NCBI RefSeq assembly: GCF_004360225.1
Contig: NZ_SNUA01000003.1
Coordinates: 248,001-312,000 of the forward strand
Source of the DNA: Alcanivorax sp. 24
Lineage (GTDB): Bacteria > Pseudomonadota > Gammaproteobacteria > Pseudomonadales > Alcanivoracaceae
Length of the DNA stretch: 64,000 nt
Direction: 5' to 3'
Shown: positions 8,911 through 17,185 of the stretch, in pieces
Layout of the letters: each line of letters starts with the position of its first letter
Position numbering within the stretch: the stretch's first letter is position 1
Position numbers and translations under genes: made by a program
Notes under the pieces: generated by a model
Seen by the model: the letters and a program-made list of their open reading frames with translations, nothing else
Told to the model about the DNA's origin: nothing
The model's database searches: none

Positions 8911-9627
8911 ATGAATCTGCTCCTCCTGCACCCGGAACAACATCTGCAAGGCCCGTTTTGGCGGCTCGACGCCCGCCAGGGCGAGCACGTGCGCCAGGTG
9001 CTGAAATTGAGCGAGGGGGATCAATGCCGTGCCGGCGTGCTCAACGGAGACATAGGTTCAGCCCGCCTGGAATCCATAAAAAACAATGAGATAACGATTT
9101 TTTTTAAAGTTATTTCTCCCCCTCCTCCCCCGCTTGATCTGAACCTGCTGCTGGCTCTGCCCCGCCCCAAGATGCTCAAGCGGCTGCTGGTGGACGCCGC
9201 CAGCCTGGGCATCAAACGGATCGTGTTGATCAACAGCTGGAAGGTGGACAAGAGCTACTGGCGCACCCCCAATCTGAAGGCCGACCTGCTGCGGGAAAAG
9301 CTGCTGCTGGGACTGGAGCAGGCGATGGACACCCGCTTGCCGGAGTTACGCCTGGCGCCGCGCTTCCGTCCTTTCGTGGAAGATGAGCTGGATGCCTGGG
9401 CCGGCCCCGGAGAACGGCTGCTGGCCCACCCCGGCGACCATGCGGACCTGCCCCATCAGCAGGAGGGACCGTTGACCCTGGCCATCGGCCCGGAAGGGGG
9501 CTGGACCCCGTTCGAGGTGGAACTGCTGGAAGCTCACGGGTTCCGTTGTCACCGCTTCGGCAGCCGCATTCTGCGCGTGGAGACCGCCCTGCCCGCCCTG
9601 GTGGGGAGTCTGATGCGCCTGCCCTGA
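8911..9627 (+). CDS. rsmE: 16S rRNA (uracil1498-N3)-methyltransferase
   Basis: 238 residues. An N-terminal PUA-like domain (QGEHVRQVLKLSEGDQCRAG) is followed by the SPOUT/RsmE methyltransferase domain with the knot signatures LAIGPEGGW and the C-terminal SRILRVETALPAL. It uses S-adenosylmethionine to methylate U1498 of 16S rRNA. Length is normal (about 240). The middle (SIKNNEITIFFKVISPPPPP, codons around 9070-9130) is unusually A/T-rich with a run of five prolines. It starts divergently from the moxR gene. Confidence 0.93.
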   Translation: MNLLLLHPEQHLQGPFWRLDARQGEHVRQVLKLSEGDQCRAGVLNGDIGSARLESIKNNEITIFFKVISPPPPPLDLNLLLALPRPKMLKRLLVDAASLGIKRIVLINSWKVDKSYWRTPNLKADLLREKLLLGLEQAMDTRLPELRLAPRFRPFVEDELDAWAGPGERLLAHPGDHADLPHQQEGPLTLAIGPEGGWTPFEVELLEAHGFRCHRFGSRILRVETALPALVGSLMRLP

Positions 9628-9659
9628 CAGAATCACAGTTTCGACTCAATACCCGGACT

Positions 9660-9780
9660 GCGAAGCCGCTGTGGGAAGCTTGCTTGCAAGCGAATGGCCA
9701 ACGGGGGCATTCGCGGCCAAGGCCGCTTCCCACAGCGGCTTCGTAGCACGATCCGTGGGAGCCAACCTGCCGCGAATGGC
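9660..9780. repeat. REP-like palindrome pair plus degenerate third copy
   Basis: Copy 1 (plus, about 9662-9695) reads CTGTGGGAAGC, then TTG-CTTG-CAA, then GCGAAT. Copy 2 (minus, about 9709-9743) has the same ends but the core GGC-CTTG-GCC. A weaker third copy runs 9753-9778. They fill the gap between convergent rsmE and rluB. The same family recurs at six other loci in this window. Confidence 0.85.
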
Positions 9781-9816
9781 GCGCCAGAGCTTGCAAGGCA
9801 CCATATTCCTCGGTGC

Positions 9817-10659
9817 TCAGCGACGGTAAGGATTGCGCCTTGGCTTGCGCGGTGGCTTGTTACCGCCACGCTGATGACGCAATCGCGCCCGACCATAGAG
9901 CCCGGTGTACTTCTTGCCTTTCAGGTCCACTCTGTCCAGCAACGGTCGAATCTCTTCCTCGGTGAGTTCCTGCCAGCGCCCCATGCGCAAGCTGGACGGC
10001 AGCGTCAGGTCACCGAAGCGGATCCGCATCAACCGCGACACATCCAGGCCCTGGGACTGAAACAGGCGACGCACTTCGCGGTATTTACCGCCAGTGAGTG
10101 ACACCTTGTACCAGCGGTTGGCGGCATCTTCGTTATGACCCGCTTCCTCGATGCTGTCGAACCTGGAGATACCGTCTTCCAGCATCACCCCTTCCAGCAA
10201 CGCACCGCGCTGCTCGTCGGAGAGCTGGCCCCGGATACGCACCGCGTACTCGCGAACAAAGCCGTTGGACGGGTGCATCAGGCGGTGCGCCAGCTCTCCG
10301 TCGGTGGTGAACAGCATCAGGCCGGTGGTATTGATATCCAGCCGTCCCACCTGCACCCAGCGCATACCCTGCAGACGCGGCAGATTGTCAAACACCGTGG
10401 GCCGGCCTTCGGGATCATTTCGCGAGCACACCTCCCCCGCGGGCTTGTGATAAATGATCACGCGTCGAACAATCTCTTCTTCCGGCTTCACTCGAATGAT
10501 CCTGCCATCCACTCTTAATGCATCTTCTGGCTCCACCCGGTCTCCCAGGGTCGCCACCTTGCCGTTCACGGAGACTCGCCCGTCGGCGATCCAGACCTCC
10601 AGCTCCCGGCGTGAACCCAGCCCTGCGCGGGCCAGCACCTTCTGTAACTTCTCACTCAT
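9817..10659 (-). CDS. rluB: 23S rRNA pseudouridine(2605) synthase
   Basis: 280 residues. An N-terminal S4 RNA-binding domain (LQKVLARAGLGSRRELEVWI) is followed by an RsuA/RluB-type synthase domain with the catalytic Asp in GRLDINTTGLMLFTTDGELA. The basic tail (residues about 250-280, rich in Arg/Lys/Pro) is common in RluB. The ATG at 10659 overlaps the scpB stop by eight bases (ATGAGTGA), so I prefer it to the in-frame ATG at 10677. scpA-scpB-rluB is a widespread gammaproteobacterial operon. Confidence 0.93.
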   Translation of the reverse strand: MSEKLQKVLARAGLGSRRELEVWIADGRVSVNGKVATLGDRVEPEDALRVDGRIIRVKPEEEIVRRVIIYHKPAGEVCSRNDPEGRPTVFDNLPRLQGMRWVQVGRLDINTTGLMLFTTDGELAHRLMHPSNGFVREYAVRIRGQLSDEQRGALLEGVMLEDGISRFDSIEEAGHNEDAANRWYKVSLTGGKYREVRRLFQSQGLDVSRLMRIRFGDLTLPSSLRMGRWQELTEEEIRPLLDRVDLKGKKYTGLYGRARLRHQRGGNKPPRKPRRNPYRR

Positions 10660-11515
10660 TGGGCGAACGCTCTTCATCGGCCGTCATGTCGGCCGCCTCC
10701 TGCTCCGGTGGTTCCGGGTCCTGCTCATCGGGAGAAGCGCCCTCCTCTTCCGATGCACCCGAATCCGGCCGGCGGCGGAATTCCGCTTCAAAATTGGCGA
10801 TCACCGAATCCACTTTTTCCATGCTCATCAGGGTGGATTCGTCGATCTCCGGCTCATCGTGCATATTCAATGCCAGCACGTTGGCGTTGTCCGGTCCGGC
10901 CTCGTCTCCGTCTTCCCCCTCCGCCACAGGCTCGTTCTCGGACGGCGCATCACTGAGCGCCAGCTCCTCGTTGAGCTTGTCGAGGTCACGGATCTCCGCC
11001 AATGGCGGCAGCTCGTCCAGACTCTTCAAATCGAAGTAATCGAGGAACTGGCGGGTAGTGGCGAACATCGCCGGCCGGCCCGGCACATCCCGGTGTCCGA
11101 CCACGCGTACCCAGCCGCGTTCCATCAGGCTCTTAATAATATGAGAACTCACCGAAACGCCACGGATCTCTTCGATCTCGCCGCGGGTGATCGGCTGGCG
11201 GTAAGCCATCAACGCCAGCGTTTCCAATACCGCCCGGCTGTAGCGGGGCGGCTTTTCCTGCCACAGGCGGCTGACCCAGGGCCCCAGTTCGGTGCGCACC
11301 TGGAAACGGAAGCCGGTGGCGACTTCCTTCAGTTGAATGCCCCGCTCGGCATAATCCTCGCCCAGCGATTCCAGCAAGCGGCTCAGATCCGCCTTGCTGG
11401 GACAATCCTGTTCATCGAACAGCGTCAGCATGGTATCCCGGTCCAGCGGGCCGTCGGCGGCCAGAATCGCCGCTTCCAGAATGCTTTTGATCCGCTCCGG
11501 CGACAGTTCGCTCAT
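10652..11515 (-). CDS. scpB: Segregation and condensation protein B
   Basis: 287 residues. The two winged-helix domains of ScpB occupy about residues 1-165 (ETLALMAYRQPITRGEIEEI, RGVSVSSHIIKSLMERGWVR). ScpB dimers bind ScpA and the SMC heads for chromosome compaction. The last 120 residues are a low-complexity acidic tail (Glu/Asp/Ser-rich), longer than in many homologues. It overlaps scpA by four bases and rluB by eight, so translation is coupled. Confidence 0.93.
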   Translation of the reverse strand: MSELSPERIKSILEAAILAADGPLDRDTMLTLFDEQDCPSKADLSRLLESLGEDYAERGIQLKEVATGFRFQVRTELGPWVSRLWQEKPPRYSRAVLETLALMAYRQPITRGEIEEIRGVSVSSHIIKSLMERGWVRVVGHRDVPGRPAMFATTRQFLDYFDLKSLDELPPLAEIRDLDKLNEELALSDAPSENEPVAEGEDGDEAGPDNANVLALNMHDEPEIDESTLMSMEKVDSVIANFEAEFRRRPDSGASEEEGASPDEQDPEPPEQEAADMTADEERSPNE

Positions 11516-12426
11516 GCCTCGCTCCCTTGTTCGGCGTCCGGGATGTCATCATCCAGTTCCAGTTGCGCGATCACATCAGACTCTTCCACCGTCACCGTTT
11601 TCGCCTTGATGTGGATTGGTGAAAACGGCGAGTTCTGGACCAGTTCCACCAGTGACACCTTGACCAGTTCCAGCACCGCCAGGAAAGTCACCACCACGCC
11701 CAGCTTGCTCTCCTCGGCGTCGAACAATTCCACGAAGGGTACGAATTCCCGCCCCTTCAGGCGATCCAGCACATTCGCCATGCGTTCGCGGGTGGACAGC
11801 TTTTCCCGCGACACCTGGTGGCTCTCAAACATGTCGGCCCGGTGCAGCACTTCCTTGAGCGCCAGTAGCAATTCGCGCATATCCACGTCCGGCTGCGACT
11901 TCTCACGTACATACTCCGGACGGCGGGCGGCGGCCAGATGGATATCGCGCTCCAGCCGGGGCAGCGCCTCGATATCTTCCGCCGCTTTCTTGAATCGCTC
12001 GTATTCCTGCAACCGGCGGATCAATTCGGCTCGGGGGTCCTCGCCTTCATCCTCGCCCTCACTGGCCGGGCGCGGCAACAGCGAGCGGGATTTGATCTCA
12101 CCGAGCATCGCCGCCATCACCAGATATTCAGCGGCCAGCTCCAGATTAAGCGCCTTCATCAGCTCGACGTATTCCATGTACTGGCTGGTGATTTGCGCCA
12201 CCGGAATGTCGAGGATGTCCAGGTTCTGCCGCTTGATCAGGTACAGCAACAAATCCAGCGGCCCCTCAAAAGCCTCCAGGAACACTTCCAAAGCGTCCGG
12301 CGGGATGTACAGATCATCCGGCAGCTTGGTGATCGCCTTGCCATAGATCAACCCAAAGGGCATCTCCGCCTGCTGCGGAGCAGGCGGTGGCATCAGCGGA
12401 TTGTCCACTGGGTTCGGATTGTTCAT
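11512..12426 (-). CDS. scpA: Segregation and condensation protein A
   Basis: 304 residues. The kleisin signatures are present: FEGPLDLLLYLIKRQNLDIL near residue 50 and, after the helical middle, the C-terminal winged helix (FVPFVELFDAEESKLGVVVT, FLAVLELVKVSLVELVQNSP). It bridges the SMC heads with ScpB. It heads the scpA-scpB-rluB overlap group. The trpS gene upstream ends 69 bp away on the same strand. Confidence 0.93.
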   Translation of the reverse strand: MNNPNPVDNPLMPPPAPQQAEMPFGLIYGKAITKLPDDLYIPPDALEVFLEAFEGPLDLLLYLIKRQNLDILDIPVAQITSQYMEYVELMKALNLELAAEYLVMAAMLGEIKSRSLLPRPASEGEDEGEDPRAELIRRLQEYERFKKAAEDIEALPRLERDIHLAAARRPEYVREKSQPDVDMRELLLALKEVLHRADMFESHQVSREKLSTRERMANVLDRLKGREFVPFVELFDAEESKLGVVVTFLAVLELVKVSLVELVQNSPFSPIHIKAKTVTVEESDVIAQLELDDDIPDAEQGSEA

Positions 12427-12495
12427 CGCACCACGCTCATCGGCACATGGTCATCCAAGTTCGCTTCATCGTCGGTTGGTTCATCAACGCTTGAT

Positions 12496-13710
12496 TCATC
12501 GATAGTGCAATCCCATCACAGCCCGCACCTCTTCCAGAGTGGCGCGGGCCTGTTCCCTGGCCTCTTCGCAGCCGTCGGAGAGAACCGACCGCACCAGGTC
12601 CGGATTACGCAAATGTTCTTCCGCCCGCTTACGGATCGGCTCCACTTCCTCCTGCACCGCCTCGATCACCGGCTTTTTGCAGTCCAGGCAGCCGATCCCC
12701 GCGCTGGTGCAGCCCTCGCGCACCCAATCGCGGGTGGCGTCGTCGCTGTAAACTTTATGAAACTCCCACACCGGACAATTATCCGGGTTCCCGGGGTCGC
12801 TGCGGCGCCCCCTGGCCGGGTCGGTGGGCATGCGCCGAATCTTGCTCTCCACTTCCCCGGGCTCCTCGCGCAGGCTGATGAAGTTGCCGTAGGACTTGGA
12901 CATTTTCTGACCATCCAGGCCCGGCATGCGCGAAGCCGGAGTCAGTAGCGCCTGGGGCTCGGGCAGGATCACCTTGCCACCGCCTTCCAGGTCGCCGTAG
13001 AGCCGCTCCTTGTCACCCAGAGTAATGTTCTGCTGGTCCTGGACCAAGGCCCTGGCGGTTTCCAACGCCGACTCATCACCCTGTTCCTGATACTGACGGC
13101 GGTGATTCAAGTAGATGCGGGACTGCTTCTTGCCCATCTTCTTGATCGCCGCGGCCACCGCCTCCTCGAACCCAGGCTCACGGCCATAGAGGTGGTTGAA
13201 GCGGCGCGCCACTTCCCGAGTCAGCTCCACATGGGCCACCTGATCGGCCCCCACCGGCACCTGCCCGGCCCGATAAATCAGAATATCCGCGGCCTGCAGC
13301 AGGGGGTAACCGAGGAAGCCGTAGGTGCTCAGATCCTTTTCCCTGAGCTTTTCCTGCTGGTCCTTGTAGGTCGGCACCCGCTCCAGCCAGGACAGCGGCG
13401 TGATCATCGACAGCAGCAGGTGAAGCTCCGCGTGCTCCGGCACCTGGCTCTGTACGAACAGCGTGGCGGAACCCGGGTTGACACCGGCGGCCAGCCAATC
13501 CACTACCAGATCCCAGGTGTGCTGCTCGATGCTACCCGGATTTTCATATTCGGTGGTCAGGCCATGCCAGTCCGCGACGAAAAAGAAACACTCGTACTCG
13601 TGCTGCAGACGTGCCCAGTTCTTCAGTACCCCATGATAGTGACCCAGGTGCAGACGGCCGGTGGCGCGCATGCCGGAAACCACTCGTTGGGCGGGAACCA
13701 CGGAACTCAA
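12496..13710 (-). CDS. trpS: Tryptophanyl-tRNA synthetase, Fe-S type
   Basis: 404 residues, class I synthetase charging tRNA-Trp. The HIGH-like site is HLGH (21-24) and the KMSKS site is residues 269-273 (GQKMSKSYGN). A long insertion (about 178-250) is typical of the longer TrpRS form. After KMSKS, Cys312, Cys334, Cys341 and Cys344 give C-x21-C-x6-C-x2-C, close to the 4Fe-4S set known in Thermotoga TrpRS. Cluster binding is inferred. The gene precedes scpA and may share its transcript. Confidence 0.93.
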   Translation of the reverse strand: MSSVVPAQRVVSGMRATGRLHLGHYHGVLKNWARLQHEYECFFFVADWHGLTTEYENPGSIEQHTWDLVVDWLAAGVNPGSATLFVQSQVPEHAELHLLLSMITPLSWLERVPTYKDQQEKLREKDLSTYGFLGYPLLQAADILIYRAGQVPVGADQVAHVELTREVARRFNHLYGREPGFEEAVAAAIKKMGKKQSRIYLNHRRQYQEQGDESALETARALVQDQQNITLGDKERLYGDLEGGGKVILPEPQALLTPASRMPGLDGQKMSKSYGNFISLREEPGEVESKIRRMPTDPARGRRSDPGNPDNCPVWEFHKVYSDDATRDWVREGCTSAGIGCLDCKKPVIEAVQEEVEPIRKRAEEHLRNPDLVRSVLSDGCEEAREQARATLEEVRAVMGLHYR

Positions 13711-13804
13711 AACCGACTCCTGTCGTATAGGCGTGAAAGCCAGCGATTATAAGGCGAAGAAGGTGCCCAGGGACAGGGTGCACGGATTGTGTACCCCGCC
13801 GGGT

Positions 13805-14428
13805 TCAGAAAATGGCGTCCAGCGGCCCGGCCCCTTCACGGATCACTTCCGGCCCGCTGCCATCAACCAGAGAGATTACCGTGGTTTCGGTAATACCGCA
13901 GAAGCCGCCGTCGATCACCAGATCCACCTGGTTATTGAGGAAGTCACGAACATCCTGAGGGTCGGTGAGCGGAAATTCATCGTCCGGCAAATGGGCGGTA
14001 CTGGTCATGATCGGCTCACCGTATTCCGCCAACAGCGCCTGGCAGATCGGATGGTCCGGCACCCGGATGCCGATGGTGCGCTTCTTCGGATGCATCAGCC
14101 GCCGTGGCACCTCACTGGTGCCCTGAAGGATAAAGGTGTAGGCGCCCGGCGTGTGCGCCTTGAGCAAACGATAGTCCGGGTTGTCCACCTTGGCGTACAG
14201 CGCCAGCACCGACAGGTCCGGACACAACAGAGTGAACTGGTGTTTATCGTCCAGTCGGCGGATGCGAATCAGCCTGTCCAGCGCCGCCTTCTCTCCAATG
14301 CCACACCCCAGTGCGTAGGTGGTGTCAGTGGGATAGGCAATCAGCCCGCCCTGGCGCAGCACCTTGGCGGCTTCGCTGATCAGGCGCGGTTGCGGATCTT
14401 CCGGGTGAATGTGCAGTACGGTGGTCAT
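13805..14428 (-). CDS. yciO: YciO-type YrdC-domain protein
   Basis: 207 residues matching the Sua5/YciO/YrdC fold: GGLIAYPTDTTYALGCGI, then KKRTIGIRVPDHPICQALL and the C-terminal VIREGAGPLDAIF. The opening (VLHIHPEDPQPRLI) and length follow E. coli YciO, a relative of the tRNA threonylcarbamoyl-AMP synthase. It lacks a separate Sua5 C-terminal domain, so YciO is preferred to TsaC. The start at 14428 overlaps the PHP gene stop (ATGA). The PHP-yciO-yciB-yciI neighbourhood is conserved near trp genes in enterics. Confidence 0.88.
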   Translation of the reverse strand: MTTVLHIHPEDPQPRLISEAAKVLRQGGLIAYPTDTTYALGCGIGEKAALDRLIRIRRLDDKHQFTLLCPDLSVLALYAKVDNPDYRLLKAHTPGAYTFILQGTSEVPRRLMHPKKRTIGIRVPDHPICQALLAEYGEPIMTSTAHLPDDEFPLTDPQDVRDFLNNQVDLVIDGGFCGITETTVISLVDGSGPEVIREGAGPLDAIF

Positions 14429-15300
14429 GGGCGCGGATTGTCCGCCGCTTGGCGCGCCGACGCAAGGTCCCGGGCCGCCCATACCGGGACCGCGTCCTTC
14501 GGGTATGGCGGCAACCCGCCCAGCCGCAGCCATTTCTGCTCCGGGGAATGAAAATCGCTGCCACCGGACACCGCCAGGCTGAAGTGACGCCAGCATTCTT
14601 CAAGCAGCGCGCCTTGCGCCGGCGTCAGCCCCGGCATCAACGCCTCCAGCGCCAGCCCACCGGCATCACGGAAGGCGCCGACCAGCTGCCGCAGACGTTT
14701 GCGGGTCATGTTGTAAGCCTGCGGATGGGCCAGCACCGGCACCGCGCCGGCGGCCAGCAAATCCGCCACGCCCTGCTCCAGCGTGCACCAGGGCGTGGAA
14801 ACGTAAGCGGACTGGCCTTTCTTGAGAAAGCGGTTGAAGGCGTGCTGGTTGTCCCGGGCCTTGCCTTCGCTGATCAGCATGCGCGCGAACCAGGGCCGGC
14901 CGGGAGCATCACTGTCCGCCAGGGCGCAGGCCTTGTCATAGCTGCCGGTCAGTCCGGCGGCACGGTCAAGGCGGGCACCGATACGGCGGGCGCGCTCACG
15001 GCGAGCGTCCATCTGGCTGGCCACCCGGGCCTTGAGCACGGGATTGTCCTCATCGAGCCACAGTCCGACCACATGGATTTCGCGGTTGTCCCACTGCACC
15101 GACAATTCAATACCCGGCACCAGCTCCAACCCCACTTCCGCGGCCCGGGCGCGCGCCTCCGGCAGGCCGGCCAGGGTATCGTGATCGGTCAGCGCCAGCG
15201 CATCCACACCGTACTCCGCCGCCCGCGACACCAGCTCCGCCGGAGTAAGCTGGCCATCGGAGGCACGGCTGTGGGAATGAAAATCCGGACACTGGTACAT
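14425..15300 (-). CDS. rnm: PHP-domain phosphoesterase (RNase AM/YciV-like)
   Basis: 291 residues. PHP metal motifs are in order: DFHSHSRASDG (residues 6-16), LTDHDT, PGIELSV, LAHP and SGGSDFHSPEQ. This matches the TrpH/YciV group; the E. coli member is a 5'-3' exonuclease active on small RNAs and pAp-like substrates. The start is the ATG at 15300, preceded by GGAGGG; an upstream in-frame Met (15342) is less likely. Directly coupled to yciO. The exact substrate is inferred from the family. Confidence 0.85.
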   Translation of the reverse strand: MYQCPDFHSHSRASDGQLTPAELVSRAAEYGVDALALTDHDTLAGLPEARARAAEVGLELVPGIELSVQWDNREIHVVGLWLDEDNPVLKARVASQMDARRERARRIGARLDRAAGLTGSYDKACALADSDAPGRPWFARMLISEGKARDNQHAFNRFLKKGQSAYVSTPWCTLEQGVADLLAAGAVPVLAHPQAYNMTRKRLRQLVGAFRDAGGLALEALMPGLTPAQGALLEECWRHFSLAVSGGSDFHSPEQKWLRLGGLPPYPKDAVPVWAARDLASARQAADNPRP

Positions 15301-15449
15301 TAGCCCTCCAGACGGGCGCTCATGGTGGTGGCACACTATCATAACCGCCGACCGATCCCCATCCCGGGCAACGGCGGGTGATTTGTACCGCGCTTCCCGA
15401 TAACATGCGTCCTCCGGGAGGACAACGTCGCTATGAAAGTAATGTCGCC

Positions 15450-16091
15450 ATGAAAACCCTATTTGATTACTTGCCCGTGGTGGTGTTTTTCGGTCTCTAC
15501 TTCATTAGTGGCCGGGATATCATGCTGGCCACCTGGGGGCTGCTTGGCGCCACCAGTTTCCAGGTCATCGCCGGTCGCCTGATCTGGAAGCGCTGGCACC
15601 GTCTGCATCTGGTGGTGCTGGCCATCACTCTGGTGTTCGGCGGCCTGACCCTGGCGCTGCACAATGATGTCTTCATTAAATGGCGCCCTTCCATCATCAG
15701 CTTCGTGCTGGCGGCGATTCTGGCCGTGGGGCATTTCCTGAAACACCGCAATCTCCTGCAACGTCTCTGTGAAAGCCTGATGCGCAGCGCCTTTGGCAAA
15801 GTCGTCACTCTGCAAGCGAAAGACTGGCGACGACTGAACCTGGCTTTCGTGCTGTATTTTATTTTCATCGGCCTGCTGAACCTGTACATCGCCTTCAATT
15901 TCAGCACCGACTTCTGGGTGAATTTCAAACTGTTCGGTTTCACCGCGATCCAGATGGTGTTCTATCTGGCCGCTTTTGCCTATTTCTACAAGCGCATGCC
16001 GGAAGCCGACCGCAAGAGTCTGTTTCACGGCGACGCCAACGACAAAAAGCCCGACGACAAGGACAACGATGCTTTACGCGATCATCAGTGA
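15450..16091 (+). CDS. yciB: Inner-membrane septation protein A (YciB)
   Basis: 213 residues with about five hydrophobic helices ([29 protein letters not shown] region, [37 protein letters not shown]). It matches YciB/IspA, an envelope protein that interacts with cell elongation and division factors. The C-terminus is a short, charged cytoplasmic tail. The ATG at 15450 gives the canonical start [10 protein letters not shown]. The next gene starts inside its last 23 bases. Confidence 0.92.
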   Translation: MKTLFDYLPVVVFFGLYFISGRDIMLATWGLLGATSFQVIAGRLIWKRWHRLHLVVLAITLVFGGLTLALHNDVFIKWRPSIISFVLAAILAVGHFLKHRNLLQRLCESLMRSAFGKVVTLQAKDWRRLNLAFVLYFIFIGLLNLYIAFNFSTDFWVNFKLFGFTAIQMVFYLAAFAYFYKRMPEADRKSLFHGDANDKKPDDKDNDALRDHQ

Positions 16092-16368
16092 GGACGTGCC
16101 TGATTCCCTGCCCCTGAGAACGCCCGCGCGCCCCGCGCATCTGGCGCGTCTGGAAACACTCAGAGACCAAGGCCGGTTGGTGCTGGCCGGGCCGTTGCCG
16201 GCGGTGGATAGCGACAACCCCGGGGAAGCCGGTTTCACCGGCTCCCTGGTGGTGGCGGAATTTCCCTCTCTGGAACAAGCCCGGGCCTGGGCCGATGCCG
16301 ACCCTTATGTGGATGCCGGCGTATACCGTCATGTTCAGGTAAAACCCTTCAAGAAGGTTCTGCCCTGA
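16069..16368 (+). CDS. YciI family protein
   Basis: 99 residues. A YCII/ferredoxin-like fold ([51 protein letters not shown]) with the characteristic His/Asp pair positions (near ARPAHLARL and ADADPY). The biochemical role is unknown in most species. It overlaps yciB by 23 bp, so it is probably coupled. yciB-yciI adjacency is conserved. Confidence 0.9.
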   Translation: MLYAIISEDVPDSLPLRTPARPAHLARLETLRDQGRLVLAGPLPAVDSDNPGEAGFTGSLVVAEFPSLEQARAWADADPYVDAGVYRHVQVKPFKKVLP

Positions 16369-16500
16369 GAACCACTGATCGTTTTTACAAATACTGTACG
16401 CGGCACTACGGCGAAGCGCGCTTGTTTCGGCAAGAATAGCCGCCGCGCTTGCTCTTCATGGCGCCGTACTACTCACGCCGCACAACAAGGAGACCCGTGA

Positions 16501-17166
16501 ATGCAAAATCGATGGTTAAGCGGCTTACTGCTGCTGGCGCTGTGCCTGCCAGCCCCCGTGTACGCCGCCGCGGCCTGGATCGACGATGAAATCTATGTCC
16601 CCATGCGAGCCGGCGCCGGCACTGGCTACCGCATTGTGCACAGAGGGATCAAAAGCGGTACCCGGGTGGAGCTGCTTGGCGAAGAGGGAGACTGGATCCA
16701 CATCCGCTACGGCGACCGGGAGGGCTATGTGGAAAAGCAGTACATCAGCCGCACCCCCACCGCGGCTCTGCGCCTGCAAAAGCTGACCCAGGACACCGAG
16801 AAAGCCACCAGCACCGCCAGTGATCTGCGCCGGCAAGTGGCGGAACTGGAAGGTCAACGTGACGCGCTGCGTGGTGAAGTGGAAGAGCTGCGTTCTTCTC
16901 TGACCTCCCGCGGCAATGAGCTGGACCAGTTGCGCAACGTGGCCGCCGATCCGATCCGTCTGGATCAGGCCAACCGCCGCCTCAACGAGGAGCTGAGCAT
17001 GCTGCGCTCGGAACTGGACCAGGTGAAGGCCGAGAATGCCCTTCTGCGCAACGACAACACTTCTCGCAAGTGGATTACCGGCGTTGGCATCCTGTTGCTC
17101 GGTGCCATCGGCGGGCTGCTGCTGAAATCCAAGTCCGGCCGCAAGCGAAGCACTTGGGCCAACTGA
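16501..17166 (+). CDS. SH3-domain protein with coiled coil and C-terminal anchor
   Basis: 221 residues. A signal peptide (1-23, ends VYAAAAW) leads into a bacterial SH3 domain (ADDEIYVPMRAGAGTGYRIV-like, ending YVEKQYISRTP, to about 85). A long coiled coil (about 90-185, EVEELRSSLTSRGNELDQLR) and one C-terminal membrane helix (ITGVGILLLGAIGGLLL) follow, then a basic tail. It matches the TIGR04211/YgiM architecture, a periplasmic protein held in the inner membrane. AAGGAG lies eight bases before the start. Likely envelope-related; function not defined. Confidence 0.88.
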   Translation: MQNRWLSGLLLLALCLPAPVYAAAAWIDDEIYVPMRAGAGTGYRIVHRGIKSGTRVELLGEEGDWIHIRYGDREGYVEKQYISRTPTAALRLQKLTQDTEKATSTASDLRRQVAELEGQRDALRGEVEELRSSLTSRGNELDQLRNVAADPIRLDQANRRLNEELSMLRSELDQVKAENALLRNDNTSRKWITGVGILLLGAIGGLLLKSKSGRKRSTWAN

Positions 17167-17185
17167 TCCGCTGCTGGCACACCAA

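Noticed and set aside
10454-12346. A 630-residue Ser/Arg-rich frame on the plus strand
   Set aside because: It is antisense to rluB, scpB and scpA, with low-complexity composition and no motif.
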